Source: Dermatemys mawii (Eukaryota; Chordata; Testudines; Dermatemydidae). Taken from it: 64,000 bases of DNA. The notes under the pieces were generated by a model. It saw only the letters and a list, made by a program, of their open reading frames with translations, had not been told where the DNA came from and searched no databases. Location: contig ML677366.1 of the NCBI GenBank assembly GCA_007922305.1, positions 10,760,823 through 10,824,822 of the forward strand. Reading direction: 5' to 3'. Position numbers and translations under genes: made by a program. Within the stretch, counting starts at the first letter, position 1. Every line of letters begins with the position of its first letter. Shown here piece after piece: positions 45,620-58,600 of the stretch.

Positions 45620-48600
45620 AGGGGAAAACATATCAGAAATCAATTCATTAAAACTTAAATTCACTCATTTTTATATCTTTATTATATTTTAAAGTGCCAG
45701 CTTCAGCCTAGCTCAAAGCTGCCACCACAATCTCATATGGTTGGGGAGAGTATGTACCCAACAAAAAGACCAAAAAGCATACAGTACTTGTCAGAGGACA
45801 TACCCTAAATCACAATTTTCACCTCAATGTACGCCTAGACAACCTGGATTGGCAAAGATCTTACGGAAACACTTCCACGATTTAGAACTACCCTCCACAC
45901 CCTGGATACATTAATTTCCAGTGACAAATCACAAGTGTATTTTGAAAAGAGGCTATGCATAGCACTTTTGGAAACCAAGTAGATGGGAAGACTAACCAGG
46001 CACCACTGGAATCTGAAATGGATTCTTGTGTGAAATGCCCACTTCATTCACTTTCTCAACAGTTTGCTAATTACCAAAGAACTGATAATACACGTACTAT
46101 ATTTAACTGCAGTAACTAAATTTTGCCATGCAATCTTCCTTGTAAGGCAGCTATAACAGCATAGCAAAACTCTGTACCTATTGCCCTGTTTTCTAAATGT
46201 GATGGACTTCAGAACTGATTACCTCGGGAAGAGCTTACTGACAACCCATATCAAGAGGTATTAGACTATCAGTAAACTTCTAATAGAGACAAGAAAGTGA
46301 ATGGCTCCACCTACAACCACCCATAAAGCCTCCAGAAAGCAAACTAATACCAAAAGCTCTTTTTGTGATTACACAACTATAGAAAATTTTAAATAAGTTA
46401 CGTATCTCAGCTGAGCCAGTAATTCATACAGATACGCTGCCTAAATTCCACATGTTCCCCATGACAAAATTAATTTAATTTAAAAATTAATAAAATTTTC
46501 AAACACATTTAAGAGACTAAAGAGCATATGACTCATTGAAAGTCAACAGGATTTAGGCTCCTAAATCACGTAATTCTTGTTAGGCCTTTATTTAAATTAT
46601 AGCAAATGAGTCAAAAATTCTCTTGATAACAGCAGTTGGCCAACAAACTTTCTCTCATCATTTTCCAAATCTATTTAAGAGAAAGGTAACCTTTGATATG
46701 AATGTATGCATAATAAATTCTCACAATAATTTTAAACACTTAATGTATAGATTTCTAGATTCTGATATTTTACCTCATCCTTTTTCCTTCAAGTTACTCC
46801 CTTTATTTAATATTTCCCCTTCCCACATCAGATTTCCATTTTAAACACGTTTGAAATGAACTAGTTCTAGGAACGTAATTATAATTTTGTTCATAAAGTC
46901 TATCATACTTGAGTGGTAACCAGTATGCAACTGACAATTTACCTAAGTATGATATAAAAGGAGCTTATAGACTAAAATGTGTATTAAAATGTGATCCAAC
47001 AGCGGCTATTAGATCAAACAGTATATAGCATTCAACAGTATGTTTTATTCAGTGTATTTAATTTTTCAGTCAGCTGATAGAGGTTCCTCTGCCACACAAC
47101 TGCAAATTCTGTAAGTATTATATAATATATAAAGATAAGTTTGTTTGTTCTATTGAGTGTTTACATCTATCACTTCCCTCTTCAAAGAAAACATCTAGCA
47201 CTAGACACTTCATAAAAGACAAGTAAACTAAGCTACTGTGAAAGGATGAACTTGAGAGTCCAATCTTACACACTTCTAATAGTGTATCACATTATCTGTT
47301 ATCTAGGTTCAGAGATCATTTTTGTTCTCATTTAAACAGCTAGTTATTTTCATGACAACTCTACTGGGCAATAAGTCATTTGGCTCTACTCAGATTATAA
47401 TGGCCCAGTCAAACACAGACATGCCACAGTTCAATTACAAAGAAAGTAGATTTGAGAACATAAATGTTCTTTTAAAGTCAGTACAATTTCAGAAGAAGTT
47501 AACATTTGGTAAGCAGACAATTGTCAAAAATGCCTACTGGATGAACTGAAAAAGAACGTTCCCAGCAAAGAAAGAGAAAGTAGCAGTGCAATGGTAAACG
47601 TATTTCTTGCATGTTCACTAGAGATTGTTTTTCACGATTGTCCAGCTACTTGCCCATTATACTTTCAATGTCCAGCTTTAAATGTTATCATACTGACACA
47701 TACCAAAAACACCTATTTTTTCATCTCATAATCATAGAAAAAGACCAATTAATGAACTAACATGCACCACTAAAATGCTTAAGTTTTATGCCATGTATCC
47801 CACTTAGGAAAATGGTCACCAGTAAATATTAATTTCAGCCAAATAGCATTTGCATCTCCCATTTCTACTTTAACTTACTTGATATTTGAATAAAAATAAG
47901 ATTTTTCAATTAAACTAACGGCTGTAACTTTGCAGAACCAGTGTAGTAAAAAAAACTTCACCCCTTCCCCAAATCAAAGTATCTGAAATTTCCAGAGAGC
48001 CTTATGGATGTCCTTTGCACTAACATCTCATTCTACAAAGTTACCCAACTGGCAGCCCTAGAGAGACATAATGCTCTGCTCCATTGACAATGGCTCCTCT
48101 CCCTAAGGGATGGCATGCTATCAAGCTCTAAAGGAGTCTTGTATGTCCAACATGATCTCTTGATTGCGATGCAGTACAGACAAGGTGAGGCTCACTTGTT
48201 TTTAGATGTCATGTTTTCTGATTAACCACAACAGGGACTACAGTGATTCCAAAGCATAAACAAACTGTTTTATGAATTCCATGACATTATTACATTCTCA
48301 GGTGTCTGAAAGTCAGATCTGTCCTTGATTTCCTAGAGGTGTGAACTGAGTTGACTGAGGTCTATGCACTGTATTTAAAGAACAATTGATGTAAGATTTG
48401 AATTAAAGGGAAAAGAAGTGAGGATCTAAAGAACAGTCAAAATGACTAGAGAACATTACAGACCATAGTTTTCACAGTATAATCAGTACAAAGAATGCCG
48501 TGGTGGTACAGGACAAGTTCACGGTCATTAAGATCAAAGGATTCTTTTCCAAATGCCCTTATAAAGAAGTGTATGCGTTAGCAATCCCGGTCAACCCATT

Positions 48601-49880
48601 ATGTCTAACTTATATTTGTATTATGAATAGATCAATCATGATTGATGATTTTGGATCTTAAAGGCTTGACCAAAGGAATACAAATCATGAATTTCATAGA
48701 TTAAGTATAAGAATTATCAAAGGATTTGAGTCTACTGTTCTACTATAATCACAGGCCTGACTTTGGCTTTATCATCGGTAGATTATTTGAGAGGCCTGGA
48801 CTTCATAGCATTCTGTTCCAGTAGACTGAAGATTCACATCGGAAGTCACATGCATCTTTTCAAAGACGTCAGATAATTTCTTATAAGGATTCCTAATTCT
48901 CAAGTTCCATACTATACAATTACATGACTGACATCTTAAATTTTACACAGCATCCCCATCCAAGCTAGAATGAATATCTATACTCTATCAAGTGGGAGAT
49001 CTTCTGAGAACTGTGCTGATTTTAGCTATTTTTTAGTTTTACGTAAAACAGTTTTTGGGGTACAGTTTAACATATATAATCCATTAAGATTTATTATAGG
49101 ATTCTCCATTAATTGAATCTCTTCTTCAAGATAAGATTTAATGACCTGAATTTGTACATTACTATGGTAACCTGTAAGAAGAAATCTATTATTAATACAA
49201 GCACCAAGATCGACAACTCCGAGTTTCATTTGAACCATGTTACCTTTTATCGATCAAAAAATGTAAGATAAAGAGGTGCTTCAAATTCAAAAGGTAGTTG
49301 AAAATTAGTCTACTTAAGCTGTAGAAATAACAAGTTATCTGACACTGCTAGTGCTTTGGCTTCTCACTTTTATAGCAGTAGGATTTTAGAGGATAACACC
49401 CAAAAGGATATTTTTAAATGAAGTGCATGAAAGCCCAAAAAGAAAAAACTTGAAATATGATCCTGGAGAAATGAATTCAGGAACAAGGTATACCTGAAAT
49501 TTAACTCATTAACTTTATATATACATTTATGTGCTGCTGCATAGGGAGAAACAGAAATATGTGCCTTGGGTTTCTAAATTCTTTATTTTTATTTGTTGTT
49601 ACTATGCAATGTATTTTAGATGGTACAAATAGATCCATCTCCTTTTACTGAATGGACTGTCCCATAAAGTTGAGAAAATATTGTATTTAGAGGGCACGTC
49701 AAGATTATTATGAACTGGATTTAGTACGCACTAAAATCTGAATGCAAAGTCTGAGCAAGACACCATTCACTTATTGTGCTAAATACTCTAATGCCTTAAA
49801 CCACCACCACAGCATAAACATAATGCTTATTTGCTGGAACAGTGAATTTTAAGAGATTAACAGAATCACTAATATTACGT
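45620..49880. other. Intron 3 of the CHASERR-like gene
   Basis: AT-rich, repeat-poor; no further exon or gene supported. Confidence 0.45.
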
Positions 49881-49882
49881 AC

Positions 49883-49976
49883 CTGATATGAAAACTACAA
49901 AATTTTGAATGTTTCCTTTTATTCCAGGTTTAACAGATCAGACACTGGAACCAAGAAAGAGTAGCCAGGCACAATC
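49883..49976 (-). ncRNA. CHASERR: CHASERR-like exon 3 (candidate, 94 nt)
   Basis: An unusually long pyrimidine tract (TTTCTTTCTTTTCC plus a T10 run) ends in AAAAG before 49976, and the block closes with ATATCAG|GTACGTAA, a strong donor. There is no convincing ORF. The call rests on splice sites and position. Confidence 0.5.
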
Positions 49977-50810
49977 CTTTTAAAAAAAAAAGGAAAAGAA
50001 AGAAACAAAGGTTTGTTTAAAAGATCAAAAGCTATCCAAGAGATTCCACCTACATTTCTGCCCTACAATTATCTAAATGTATTACTATATATCTTTAAAC
50101 ACAACTTTCTAGTGATTGCCTATTAAAGTTCTCATATAAAGTATAAAACAAGCACGTGGAGAGTAACATCATGGTACAAAATTAGAAATAATAAACGTAA
50201 ATAAATACTTTAGGGAATCTTAAATGTTCAGGCTCTTCAAAAAAAAAGAAAAAACAGCTAGGCCCCGAGGCACTTCTTGTAATTACTATAGTGTGTATGT
50301 TGGTTATTCAATTTTTGATGCCAAGTTTAAAACCTACAATATGCTTAGGTGGACTAATTTTTATTTAACTTTAGAATGCAAAATACAAATAATTTACAAA
50401 ATTCAGTATATTTTTTCACTTAGGAAAAAAGGGTAAATAAAATAAGAAGTTTTCGAAGTAAAGTGATGAGCTTTTTCACCAAATTTCAGTCAAGATTGTT
50501 AAAAGGTGAATTCACCTTTTAAACTATTAGAACAAAATTCATTTGACAGAAAGCCTATCAAACACTTCACATTGAATTTTAAAGTGGGGCATTTTTGCAT
50601 CTTATAACTACTTTGAAACATACCCTTTAAAACCAAATTTTGTAGTGTACCCGGTTCAATTTCATAAAACTTGCAAAAGGGGGAGGGGGGGAAGGTCATC
50701 TTTACCTTTCCTAGTAAAGCACAGCAGTAGACAATATAAACCCTCAAGAATGAGAAAGTAACTGAAAGTGGTAATGATGCTGTGTAAAACTTAGAACAAC
50801 CCATTCTTAC

Positions 50811-50888
50811 CTAATAAAATTAGAGGTCTGTACAATCCTCCTGGAAGCCTGTCAGCCATCAAGTAGGTAAACATTTATGGAGTTCTAT
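50811..50888 (-). ncRNA. CHASERR: CHASERR-like exon 2 (candidate, 78 nt)
   Basis: The block is bounded by a T-rich acceptor (TTTTTGTTTTTGTTTTAAAG) and a donor TATTAG|GTAAGAAT. It includes one ATGG (in CTTGATGGCTG). No long frame. The neighbouring sequence is AT-rich and repeat-poor. The call rests on splice sites and position only. Confidence 0.5.
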
Positions 50889-50889
50889 C

Positions 50890-53520
50890 TTTAAAACAAA
50901 AACAAAAAAAAGACAAAAAGCACAAACGTTACTGTTTTGCTTTAAAAAAGGTTGTAAAAAAAATTACTTGTAAAAATATAAAAACAAACAGCAATTTTTA
51001 AGAGAGTTAATACCAAATCAAGACAGCATTGACCATACATGTTACTATAATCTCTGTGGCAACAAAAATATTGGTGTTTTCACATCTGAAGAGACACGCT
51101 GATGATGGGGTGGGATTATGAAACATCACATGCAGAGTCCATATTTTTTGCATGAGACGAGGTAAACTGCCTGTCCCTCTCCCATTATTTTTATTTTTAC
51201 CACTGCTGGACCATTAACCATAAAGATGAAATCAAAACTGTAACAGCATATATTTCATAAAGCAAAAAGTAGTGTTTTTGTAGTTTCCCTCAATCCTTTC
51301 CTTTACTCCATAAAATGCAAAAGCCCTTAAAAAAATTTGCAATACAAAGTTAAATTAAATAAAATCTCCACTAACAGCAAACTATGATAAAATGGCTGTC
51401 ATCATCTTCTGTGAATTTTTAGCCACAAGTTATTTTCTCTCTCCAAGTGAGATACCAGCTTTTCTCCTTAGAGTACAGTTTTTAAAACTTCAGCATCTTT
51501 GACCTTTAATCAGTCCCCAAACACTGCTCTTTAACACTACAAGCACCACCAAGTTTGCCTTTCCTCAAAAGGCTTAACTTAACTTGTTGGCAGTTATTCA
51601 TCCCCAATACCCCCAAGCCTAGTGAAAGCTTCACAGATAATTCTATGAAGAGTCCGTATTTAAAATTTGCACATATTACTACACACTGAGGACTCCTATG
51701 TGTAAATTCAATTCTCAGTACCTGCTAATATAAGTGGAATGCAAATCCTTTAAAGTAAAAAAATAAAATAAAAAGGATTTAGCAATTTTGTTTTCAAAAC
51801 CAGTTTAACTACTGAAGCTGAAACAGCATTTGAAGGAAACAAACCACCAAAGCTTTTAAGTCATTTATTAATGTGCTAAAAATACAGCCGACATTTACCT
51901 AGGACTTTCTTTTCAGCAAACTGTGTCATAGCCTAATACTGCAGAGATGTAACTGTAATTATAAAACCATTACAATTCAAATCTAAAATGAAGATACACA
52001 AACTCGTGCAAGATTAACACAATCATGTTTTTAAACATATAAACATTTCTAAAAAACGTCAGCTTTCATTCGCATGATACCCAATTCACATTTACAAGGG
52101 ATATCACGAAACTGCAAATTTACCTTCCAACTGTTGTATTTGAAAACGAGCACAAAGACTTAAAAATCTTCTTCTATGACTCAACACTAGATAAATTGCA
52201 CTAAATATGGCTACATACCATCTCCAATTAATACAAGAGTAGCTTCTTCATTTACCTTGTAATATTCTACAGTAACTTTTTATAGATTTGGTATTTGAAT
52301 ATTATCCTAAAACATTAGAGTAATCATTAAATATGCGAGCCAATGTGAAGCAAACACTAAACATTCCACTTAAACTTTTCCTTTTAAATGAGTGCTCAAT
52401 AACAGTTATCACACAAGTTCTAAATTATAAAAAGTTACACTTGAACAATGCAAATAGTACTGCAGCCTGAGAAGCAGAAAAATGCATAAATTAAATACCA
52501 AATACAAAATATGACACCTTAGCAAATGCTTTTTTTAGTAACTACATATTTCTCAGTGTCATTTACAATTAGTTACTTTCACATATTATTCATTTTAAGT
52601 AACCAATTTTCTTCCTGCAGAGCAGTCTAATTCACAACTGTATTTTTTTTAAAGTTTAAACTGTAGAGTTGGCATAAACAAGGCTGTTTTAGAAAATTTC
52701 TAAGCTTATATAATGCCATTTTAACCACAAGACTATACTGCACTTAAATCTCAGACTTTTGTGTAAAGCTGTCTCCAAACTAGTTTTTTATATAAATTAA
52801 AATTGCAGTGTATCATTTCAGTAAAGTACTGAAACTGTCTCTTCTGCAGCCTGCTTTTGCTCCCTGGTGTAGAAGGAGTTAAAAGCCAACACCCCACAAA
52901 AAAAACAAGTTTTATTTTTAAGAAACAGACATGGCGTCTTTGTTCTTATGAACCAGGGAGACTGATCCTCTTTTCAGCAGCAAGGGGCAACCAATGCTCT
53001 TTAAAAAACTACGATAGGACCTTAGGACTTGGAGATAAACATATAGTAAAGTCTATAGCTCTCACTCCTCTTTAGTGTTGCATAGGAGTTAGTAACTGGT
53101 CTGCAGATACCCCCCCTTGCCATGGTGCACTGGAGACGGACTGGGGTGCGTCCTCTCTCCAGCAGTACTGCCCTGGGGCCCAAGAACTGATCCCCCCACC
53201 CTTAGTAGTCCATGTGGGGACTAGGGGCCAGGGAGCCCTTAGTGCTGCACGGAAGGGGAGCTCTACATACCGAGCACCGCTCGGTGTCTTTGGGGAGCTC
53301 GAAGAGGTGGGCTCTCTCCGGCTGTGCAGCACCCCACGGCCCCCCAGCGCGAGAGGCCCCCCTCAGTGAAAGGGGTTGCAGCTCTGGAGGGTGCTCACTC
53401 CCGGCTCTCCTAGCCTAGGGCGGAGGGGGGGAGGACTCTCCCCTCCCCCTCCCGGCTCCAAGGACATTTTGTTTTTCCTCCCAAGGACAAAGAACAATGA
53501 GGCGAAGAGACGGAACCACT
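50890..53520. other. Intron 1 of the CHASERR-like gene
   Basis: AT-rich up to about 53,050, then rising GC content into the CpG island. No gene supported. The GC-rich edge may hold alternative first exons. Confidence 0.45.
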
Positions 53521-53523
53521 CAC

Positions 53524-53950
53524 CAGCAATGCGGAGACCGGCGGCGGCCCGGACTGCGGAGCGCCGTTCCCCTCCTCGCCCTGCCTGCGGCGGCGCCGGG
53601 CTCACCGCCCGCCCGCGGAGCTCGAGGCGCCGACCGAGTTTCGGAGCCCGGCGCCATCGCCCTCCGCCTGTCCGCAGCCCCGTACGGAGCTCGGCTCGCC
53701 GCTCTCCGACTCCCCGGAACCCCTGAGTGCCGGGCCCGAAGTGGCCCGCGAGGCCGGTGCCCAGGTGCCTCCCCGACTCCGGCGAACCGAGCGGCGGCCG
53801 AAGCACCTGAGAGCACCGTTGCGGCTGCCTCCCCGGCCATCTTGTGCCGTGTGTGTGTGAGAGAGTCTGTCTCTCCCGTCTTCTCTCAACCCCTTCCTCC
53901 CCTCCCCCCGCACAACATGGCCGCCAGAGTCAGTACTCACTGCGGCGGGG
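53524..53950 (-). ncRNA. CHASERR: CHASERR-like exon 1 (candidate)
   Basis: This is a GC- and CpG-rich block ending at a perfect donor, GCTG|GTGAGTG, at 53524/53523. It contains AAGATGGCC (53835-53843, minus strand), a YY1-like element of the kind found just inside TATA-less transcripts. The 5' limit is a guess. Other possible donors exist near 53942 (GCA|GTGAGT) and 53271 (CTCG|GTATGT), so alternative first exons are likely. Open frames here reflect the GC content and are not taken as coding. Confidence 0.5.
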
Positions 53951-54345
53951 AAGGGGCTGGGCCTGCGCTTCTACCCCCTGCCTGCCGCTCATTCCCCCCT
54001 TCCTGCCTTCTGCGCGTGCGCCAACCTCTGCTCTCTCTACTAGGCGCGCTGCTCCCTCCCCTCCGGGCCCAGAGCGCGCCGATTCCATTGGCCACGCTCC
54101 TCCTTCCTTCCTCCTCCCATCCTGGGCCCGCGCGCAACTCAGCCGCCGCTTCCTATTGGGCGCGCGTCGTACTGGTCTTTCCACCCCTCCCCCTCCACCG
54201 CAACCTCAACGGTCGCAGCACAGTATGGTGAGCGCAAGCCGCGTCTGCCGCACCCTATTGGCTCTGCTCCTTCTCTCGCTCCCCCTCCCATCACCTAAGG
54301 CCTCGCGCGAGTCCTGCGCCCCTCTCAGAATCCATATATAGACTC
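53800..54345 (-). promoter_or_regulatory. CHASERR: CpG-island promoter of the CHASERR-like gene
   Basis: This is the strongest CpG island of the window. It has three inverted CCAAT boxes (ATTGG on plus at 54087-54091, 54155-54159 and 54257-54261, spaced 68 and 102 bp), an NRF1-like TGCGCGTGCGCC at 54009-54020, and YY1-like elements at 53835-53843 and near 53917. The CCAAT boxes lie upstream of the predicted minus-strand start, the expected side. Such islands often fire in both directions, so a divergent plus-strand transcript is possible. Confidence 0.65.
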
Positions 54346-54439
54346 TGCTTGGGAGAACGGGGGGAGCATGTGAACAGTTGTGACTGGTTGGCCTGTGAAG
54401 CCCTCTGAACGCAGGAGTCAATATTACCGGCTAAAAACA

Positions 54440-55640
54440 TCTCCGGTCCCGCCCCTACCTCGGTCATCGCCCCCGACCCCGATCATCGTCCCTAAACCAC
54501 CTTCTAGCCTGGCCCAGCCCAGCCATCTCCCTCTAGTCCCGCCAGTGACACAAAACCACCGCAGGCCCTGAGCCAGCCCTGACTGCCACCAAAACCACCT
54601 CCCAGTGCAACCAGCCATCTCCCACAACCCCAGCCAGTGCCAGGAAACTACCTCACTCCCCAGCCCAGCCATCGCCCTCTACAACAGTCAGTGTCACCAA
54701 AATAACCTCATGCCCCAGCGGCATTGCCCCCACCTCGGCCACTGCCATGGGAACCACCTTGGGCATCACCTGCTTCCCCAGCCAATGTCGCCAAAACTGA
54801 CTCATGCCCCACCCTAAGCATCACTCTGTATCCTGGCCAGTGCCATCAGAACTACCACATTCCCCACGCCAGGCATCACTCTGTACCCTGGCCAGTGCCA
54901 TCGGAACTACCTCGTGCCTCACCCCAGGCATCACTTCGTACCCTGGCCAGGGCCATCAGAATTACCTCATGCCCCAGCCCGGGCATCACCTACTACTCCA
55001 CCCAGTGCAACCAAAGCCACCTTATGCCTCGGCACTGCTGCCTACCCTGGCTGATGCCACTGAAACCGCCTTGTGCCCTACCCCAGGAATCGCCCTCTAC
55101 CCTGCCCACTGCCACTGGATCCACCTCATATGCCAGACATCACTCCCTACCTCAGCCAGTGCCACTGAATCCACATCCCAGCCTGACCCAGGCTTCATCT
55201 ACCCTGGCCGGTGTTGCCAAAACCTCTTCACGCACCAGCCCAGCCTAGGCATTGCCCCTTCCCCTATCCAGTACCACTAAAATTGCCTCGTGCCCTGTCC
55301 CAGGCATTACCCCCTATCCCCGCCTGTACCATCGGAACCACTTCATGCCCCAGGTATTGCCCCCTACCCTGACCAGTGCCACCCAAACCGTTTCACTCGT
55401 GTGCCAGCCCAGCCTAGGCATTGCCACCTCCCAGCCAGTGCCACCAAAACCACCTTGTTTCCCAGCCTGGTTTGAGCATCATCCCTTACCCGGTCCTGGC
55501 CAGTGCCACCAAAACCACCATGTTTCCCAACCTGGCTTGGGCATCATCCCTTACCGGGCCTGGTCACTGCCACCAAAACCATCTCACGCCCCAACCCAGC
55601 CTGGCCTACCTTCACCATTGCCACCAAAACCATCTTGTGC
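54440..55640. repeat. 55-bp tandem repeat array (about 20 degenerate copies)
   Basis: The unit contains CCTGGCCAGTGCCATCAGAA followed by a C-rich segment. Successive CATCACT landmarks at 54819, 54874 and 54929 are exactly 55 bp apart. Copies diverge toward both ends, and the array starts next to the CpG-island promoter. Open frames seen on the plus strand come from the repeat (a period of 55 shifts frame each copy) and show no protein signature. Confidence 0.8.
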
Positions 55641-55699
55641 CATCATGTGCCTGGATATCATTCCCCCTCTCCCAGAATTTGGTCCATGGATATTCTAAC

Positions 55700-58600
55700 T
55701 ATTTTGAATGTAAGTAGCTTTGTCCCTTATATTGTGTGGGTGCCCTCCGTGCTGTGAACTTTGTTCTTTCGTTTCTTATTTATTCCTAAATCACCTCCAA
55801 AGACTTTAGAAGTGAAAGAAAATTGACAATACAAAAATTAAAAGAGCTTCTTTGGTCCTCACCTCAAAAAATGTCCACACTAATTTATATTTCTATCCTT
55901 ATTGCAAACTATTCCATTTTCCCTATTATAAGCACAGTACTGGCAGTTGCAAGTGCTAAAAAATTATAAATCCAGACCCTCAGTATCATGAGATTGTTTT
56001 AAAAATCATGAAATTAAAAAGCACCGAGGATTTTTTTTATTTGCCCCCTTATTTTTGACTGTTTGGGGGTACCCATGGGTTATATTTTCAAGTTACTGTG
56101 AGAGCTGGAAAGGTACTTTTTTAATGAAAGCTGAGATTCTCATGTATGCGACTCCAGGAGCTGAAGTTTTAAGAAAACTATAAAATGTCACAAGAATTTG
56201 GATAAAATCATGAGTCGACAACATGAAAAACAGGAAGGGCCAGATCCTCAACCTGTATAATTGGTTAGCGAAATTTACTATTTCACATATACTCTGCACC
56301 TACATTTTGAAGTGCAGTTGGCCAAGATGGCTGTCTGTCATTTACTCCCAATTCTGATATCAGCTAGTTGATATCTAAAACGTGGTAGCTGGGGCTCTCC
56401 CTTTCATCTGGCTAGAGATGGGCAGACCTAACATTGAAGCAGCTGGTTAGGAAATCAGTGCTCTCTCCCTCCCCACTGGCTCATTCTATGGCCAAGTGTT
56501 ATGCAAATCAGACTACAAGATCACAATGATCCCTTCTGGCCTCACAATCCTGCTGCATCCAAATCACTTTCCTTTTAAATTCCTGTTCTGTGGCCTTGTG
56601 TTTTTTTAAATCTCCCATCCATCACCATGTTTCTGTCTTCCTGGAAGACAAAGCAGCAATAATCAAGTAGGTAATCCCCTAGCCAGGCTTTATTCCTAAT
56701 AATGGAAGCCCAAATCCTGACCTTCTACTGAGATTGGTCTTCCCTCTACCCCTCTTATACACACACATTTGTTTAACTAGCTATTCCTCTATCTGCCCAA
56801 TTTGACACATACCTTTATTCAATTATTCCTCTGCACACCACTACACTGGGTCTAGCTACCTCTTCTTCAACATATGCATCCCCACCATCACACAGTGCTC
56901 AATTACATCTTTGTTCAACTACCCTGTCCAATGATATCTGCCCTCAAGTGGGTTGCTGTACTGCTATCTCCCGCACTGCGTCAGTCACGATGTTCCCCTT
57001 TACCAGGCCTGAAATACCAGAAAATATATAAGCATGTTGTAATGAGCATGTATGTACTTTTGCTGCCCAGTTTGTTTGACAAACAGGGCTTTTTCTTTCT
57101 TTTCTTTGTGCTTTTTCAGACATTTTGAATTGTTTCAAGTTCTGTCACTGTCACAAAGTGAGATGGTTCATTCTCCATTTTGTGTAAGGAGGATGTAACA
57201 AGAACACCACCAGTGCTAAAGAAGAAAGTTTTTTGGTGGGAGGAGAGGGGATAGTGGGCCTTGAGATTTTGTTGCTTTTAATGGTATCCCAGGAGTACTA
57301 CGACAGTTGGAATTTGGGGCAGTTGGAGGCCAACTGCGACTTCCTAAATATTGGGCTCCTTAAACCTAGGAGCAGGAGGAATCTGGTTGACTGGGAAGCA
57401 GTCACATCACTCTTCCCTAACAGGTCTTTAAGGATGGAAAGATTCTGATCTGAGAGGAGTATTTCCTTCTGAGCAGATTGGATGGGCCGTGCCTCTGGGC
57501 AACAGAGGGAAGCAAGAAGGGGTTCTTGCTTGAAAGAGGGAAAAGACAGGGGGGAATGGTTTGCTTAGGGTGAAAGAGGATCAGATGTGCTCCCTGGCTG
57601 GGATAGAAGAGTGGATATTACTGCTTCTTGGTGGGAGATTATAGCAGAAGGACTATTCTTTACAGATAGAAGAGTAGGAAGCTGGCTGTCTGGTGAACGT
57701 GGAGGGCAGAAAGTCTGCTCTGTGGTTTTGCAAGCCAGAGTCCAAATCCTGCAAACCTTAGTGCCTCTGGACTCAATGGAACTTCTCATGTGCATATAGT
57801 TATTCATATCTGAAAGTGTTTGCAAGGTTGAAACCTAGATGTTTATTTCCCAGTAGAACATCAATAAGAAAGGAAACAAAGAGAAAAGACAACAGGCTAG
57901 AAAATATCCAGGCTAAAACAAGAATAAAAAAAAAAAAAAGGACACAGACAAGAGTTTTTATTTACATATTTATTTGTAGCCAGGTTTGAGGGATGCAACA
58001 TCCCAGTAAGACTAATAGCAGGAATGCTAGGATTCATCTTCTAGTCTCTCTCATTTCCATTATTTATTTTGGGGCATTTTAGCAATTCCTATAAAATTGT
58101 TTATTATACATTTATTTAAATTGTGATGGCATACAGTACATTTGAGCAACTGAAGTAAGCACAAACATTTTAAAAATTCACAAAAGCTTACATTTCCATA
58201 TTGCAACCATAGAAAAAAGCCACTTAACACATTGCTGCTACATGTGACCAAAACTGAACTACAAAGAGCATGAACAGGAAGTGATACAGGCTATAAATTG
58301 TAACTTACAGTGGATGGCAAGAATGGGAACCTAAATTCCACTGAAACTTCCTTGACACTTTTCTTTCAGAATTAAATTTTTTAAATCAGTTATTGAAAAA
58401 TTACAGTTGATGTTTTATAAGTTGATTTAGATTTAAATTGAAAAGCAGAAACCCTAAAATTAAGTGAGGAAAGAACAATTATTTATTTAATTGATTTATT
58501 ATTCATTCCTTGATTCCCTGTGCCAGCCCTGGTGCAGGTTACGGTATCTTGGGGGCTGCTCTAACTTGCACCAGCTGCATACGATCTCTGCTTCATGTAT

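Larger units (their letters stand above)
38285..53950 (-). ncRNA. CHASERR: CHASERR-like lncRNA gene upstream of CHD2 (inferred five-exon model)
   Basis: Five minus-strand blocks, without convincing ORFs, can be chained: 53950-53524, 50888-50811, 49976-49883, 45615-45556 and 38690-38285. Four have strong GT donors and four have pyrimidine-rich AG acceptors; the last ends at an AATAAA. In mammals CHASERR is a spliced, cytoplasm-poor lncRNA on the same strand, about 16 kb upstream of CHD2, that represses CHD2 in cis. Here promoter-to-promoter spacing is about 18 kb and the 3' end is about 2.5 kb from the CHD2 start. The terminal block is rich in ATGG, the motif reported as conserved in CHASERR. 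Orthology is inferred from synteny and these features; expression is untested. Confidence 0.7.

Noticed and set aside
47870..47895. Donor-like ATCAAGTAAGT on the minus strand
   Set aside because: No acceptor at a plausible distance upstream in transcript direction; not added to the lncRNA model.
53497..54341. Long plus-strand open frames in the CpG island
   Set aside because: GC-rich DNA is open in several frames on both strands; compositions are Pro/Arg/Ala-biased and no domain is seen.
54380..55757. Overlapping open frames rich in Pro, Thr and His
   Set aside because: They follow the 55-bp repeat, whose period shifts the frame at each copy; several frames are open at once, which marks a composition artefact.
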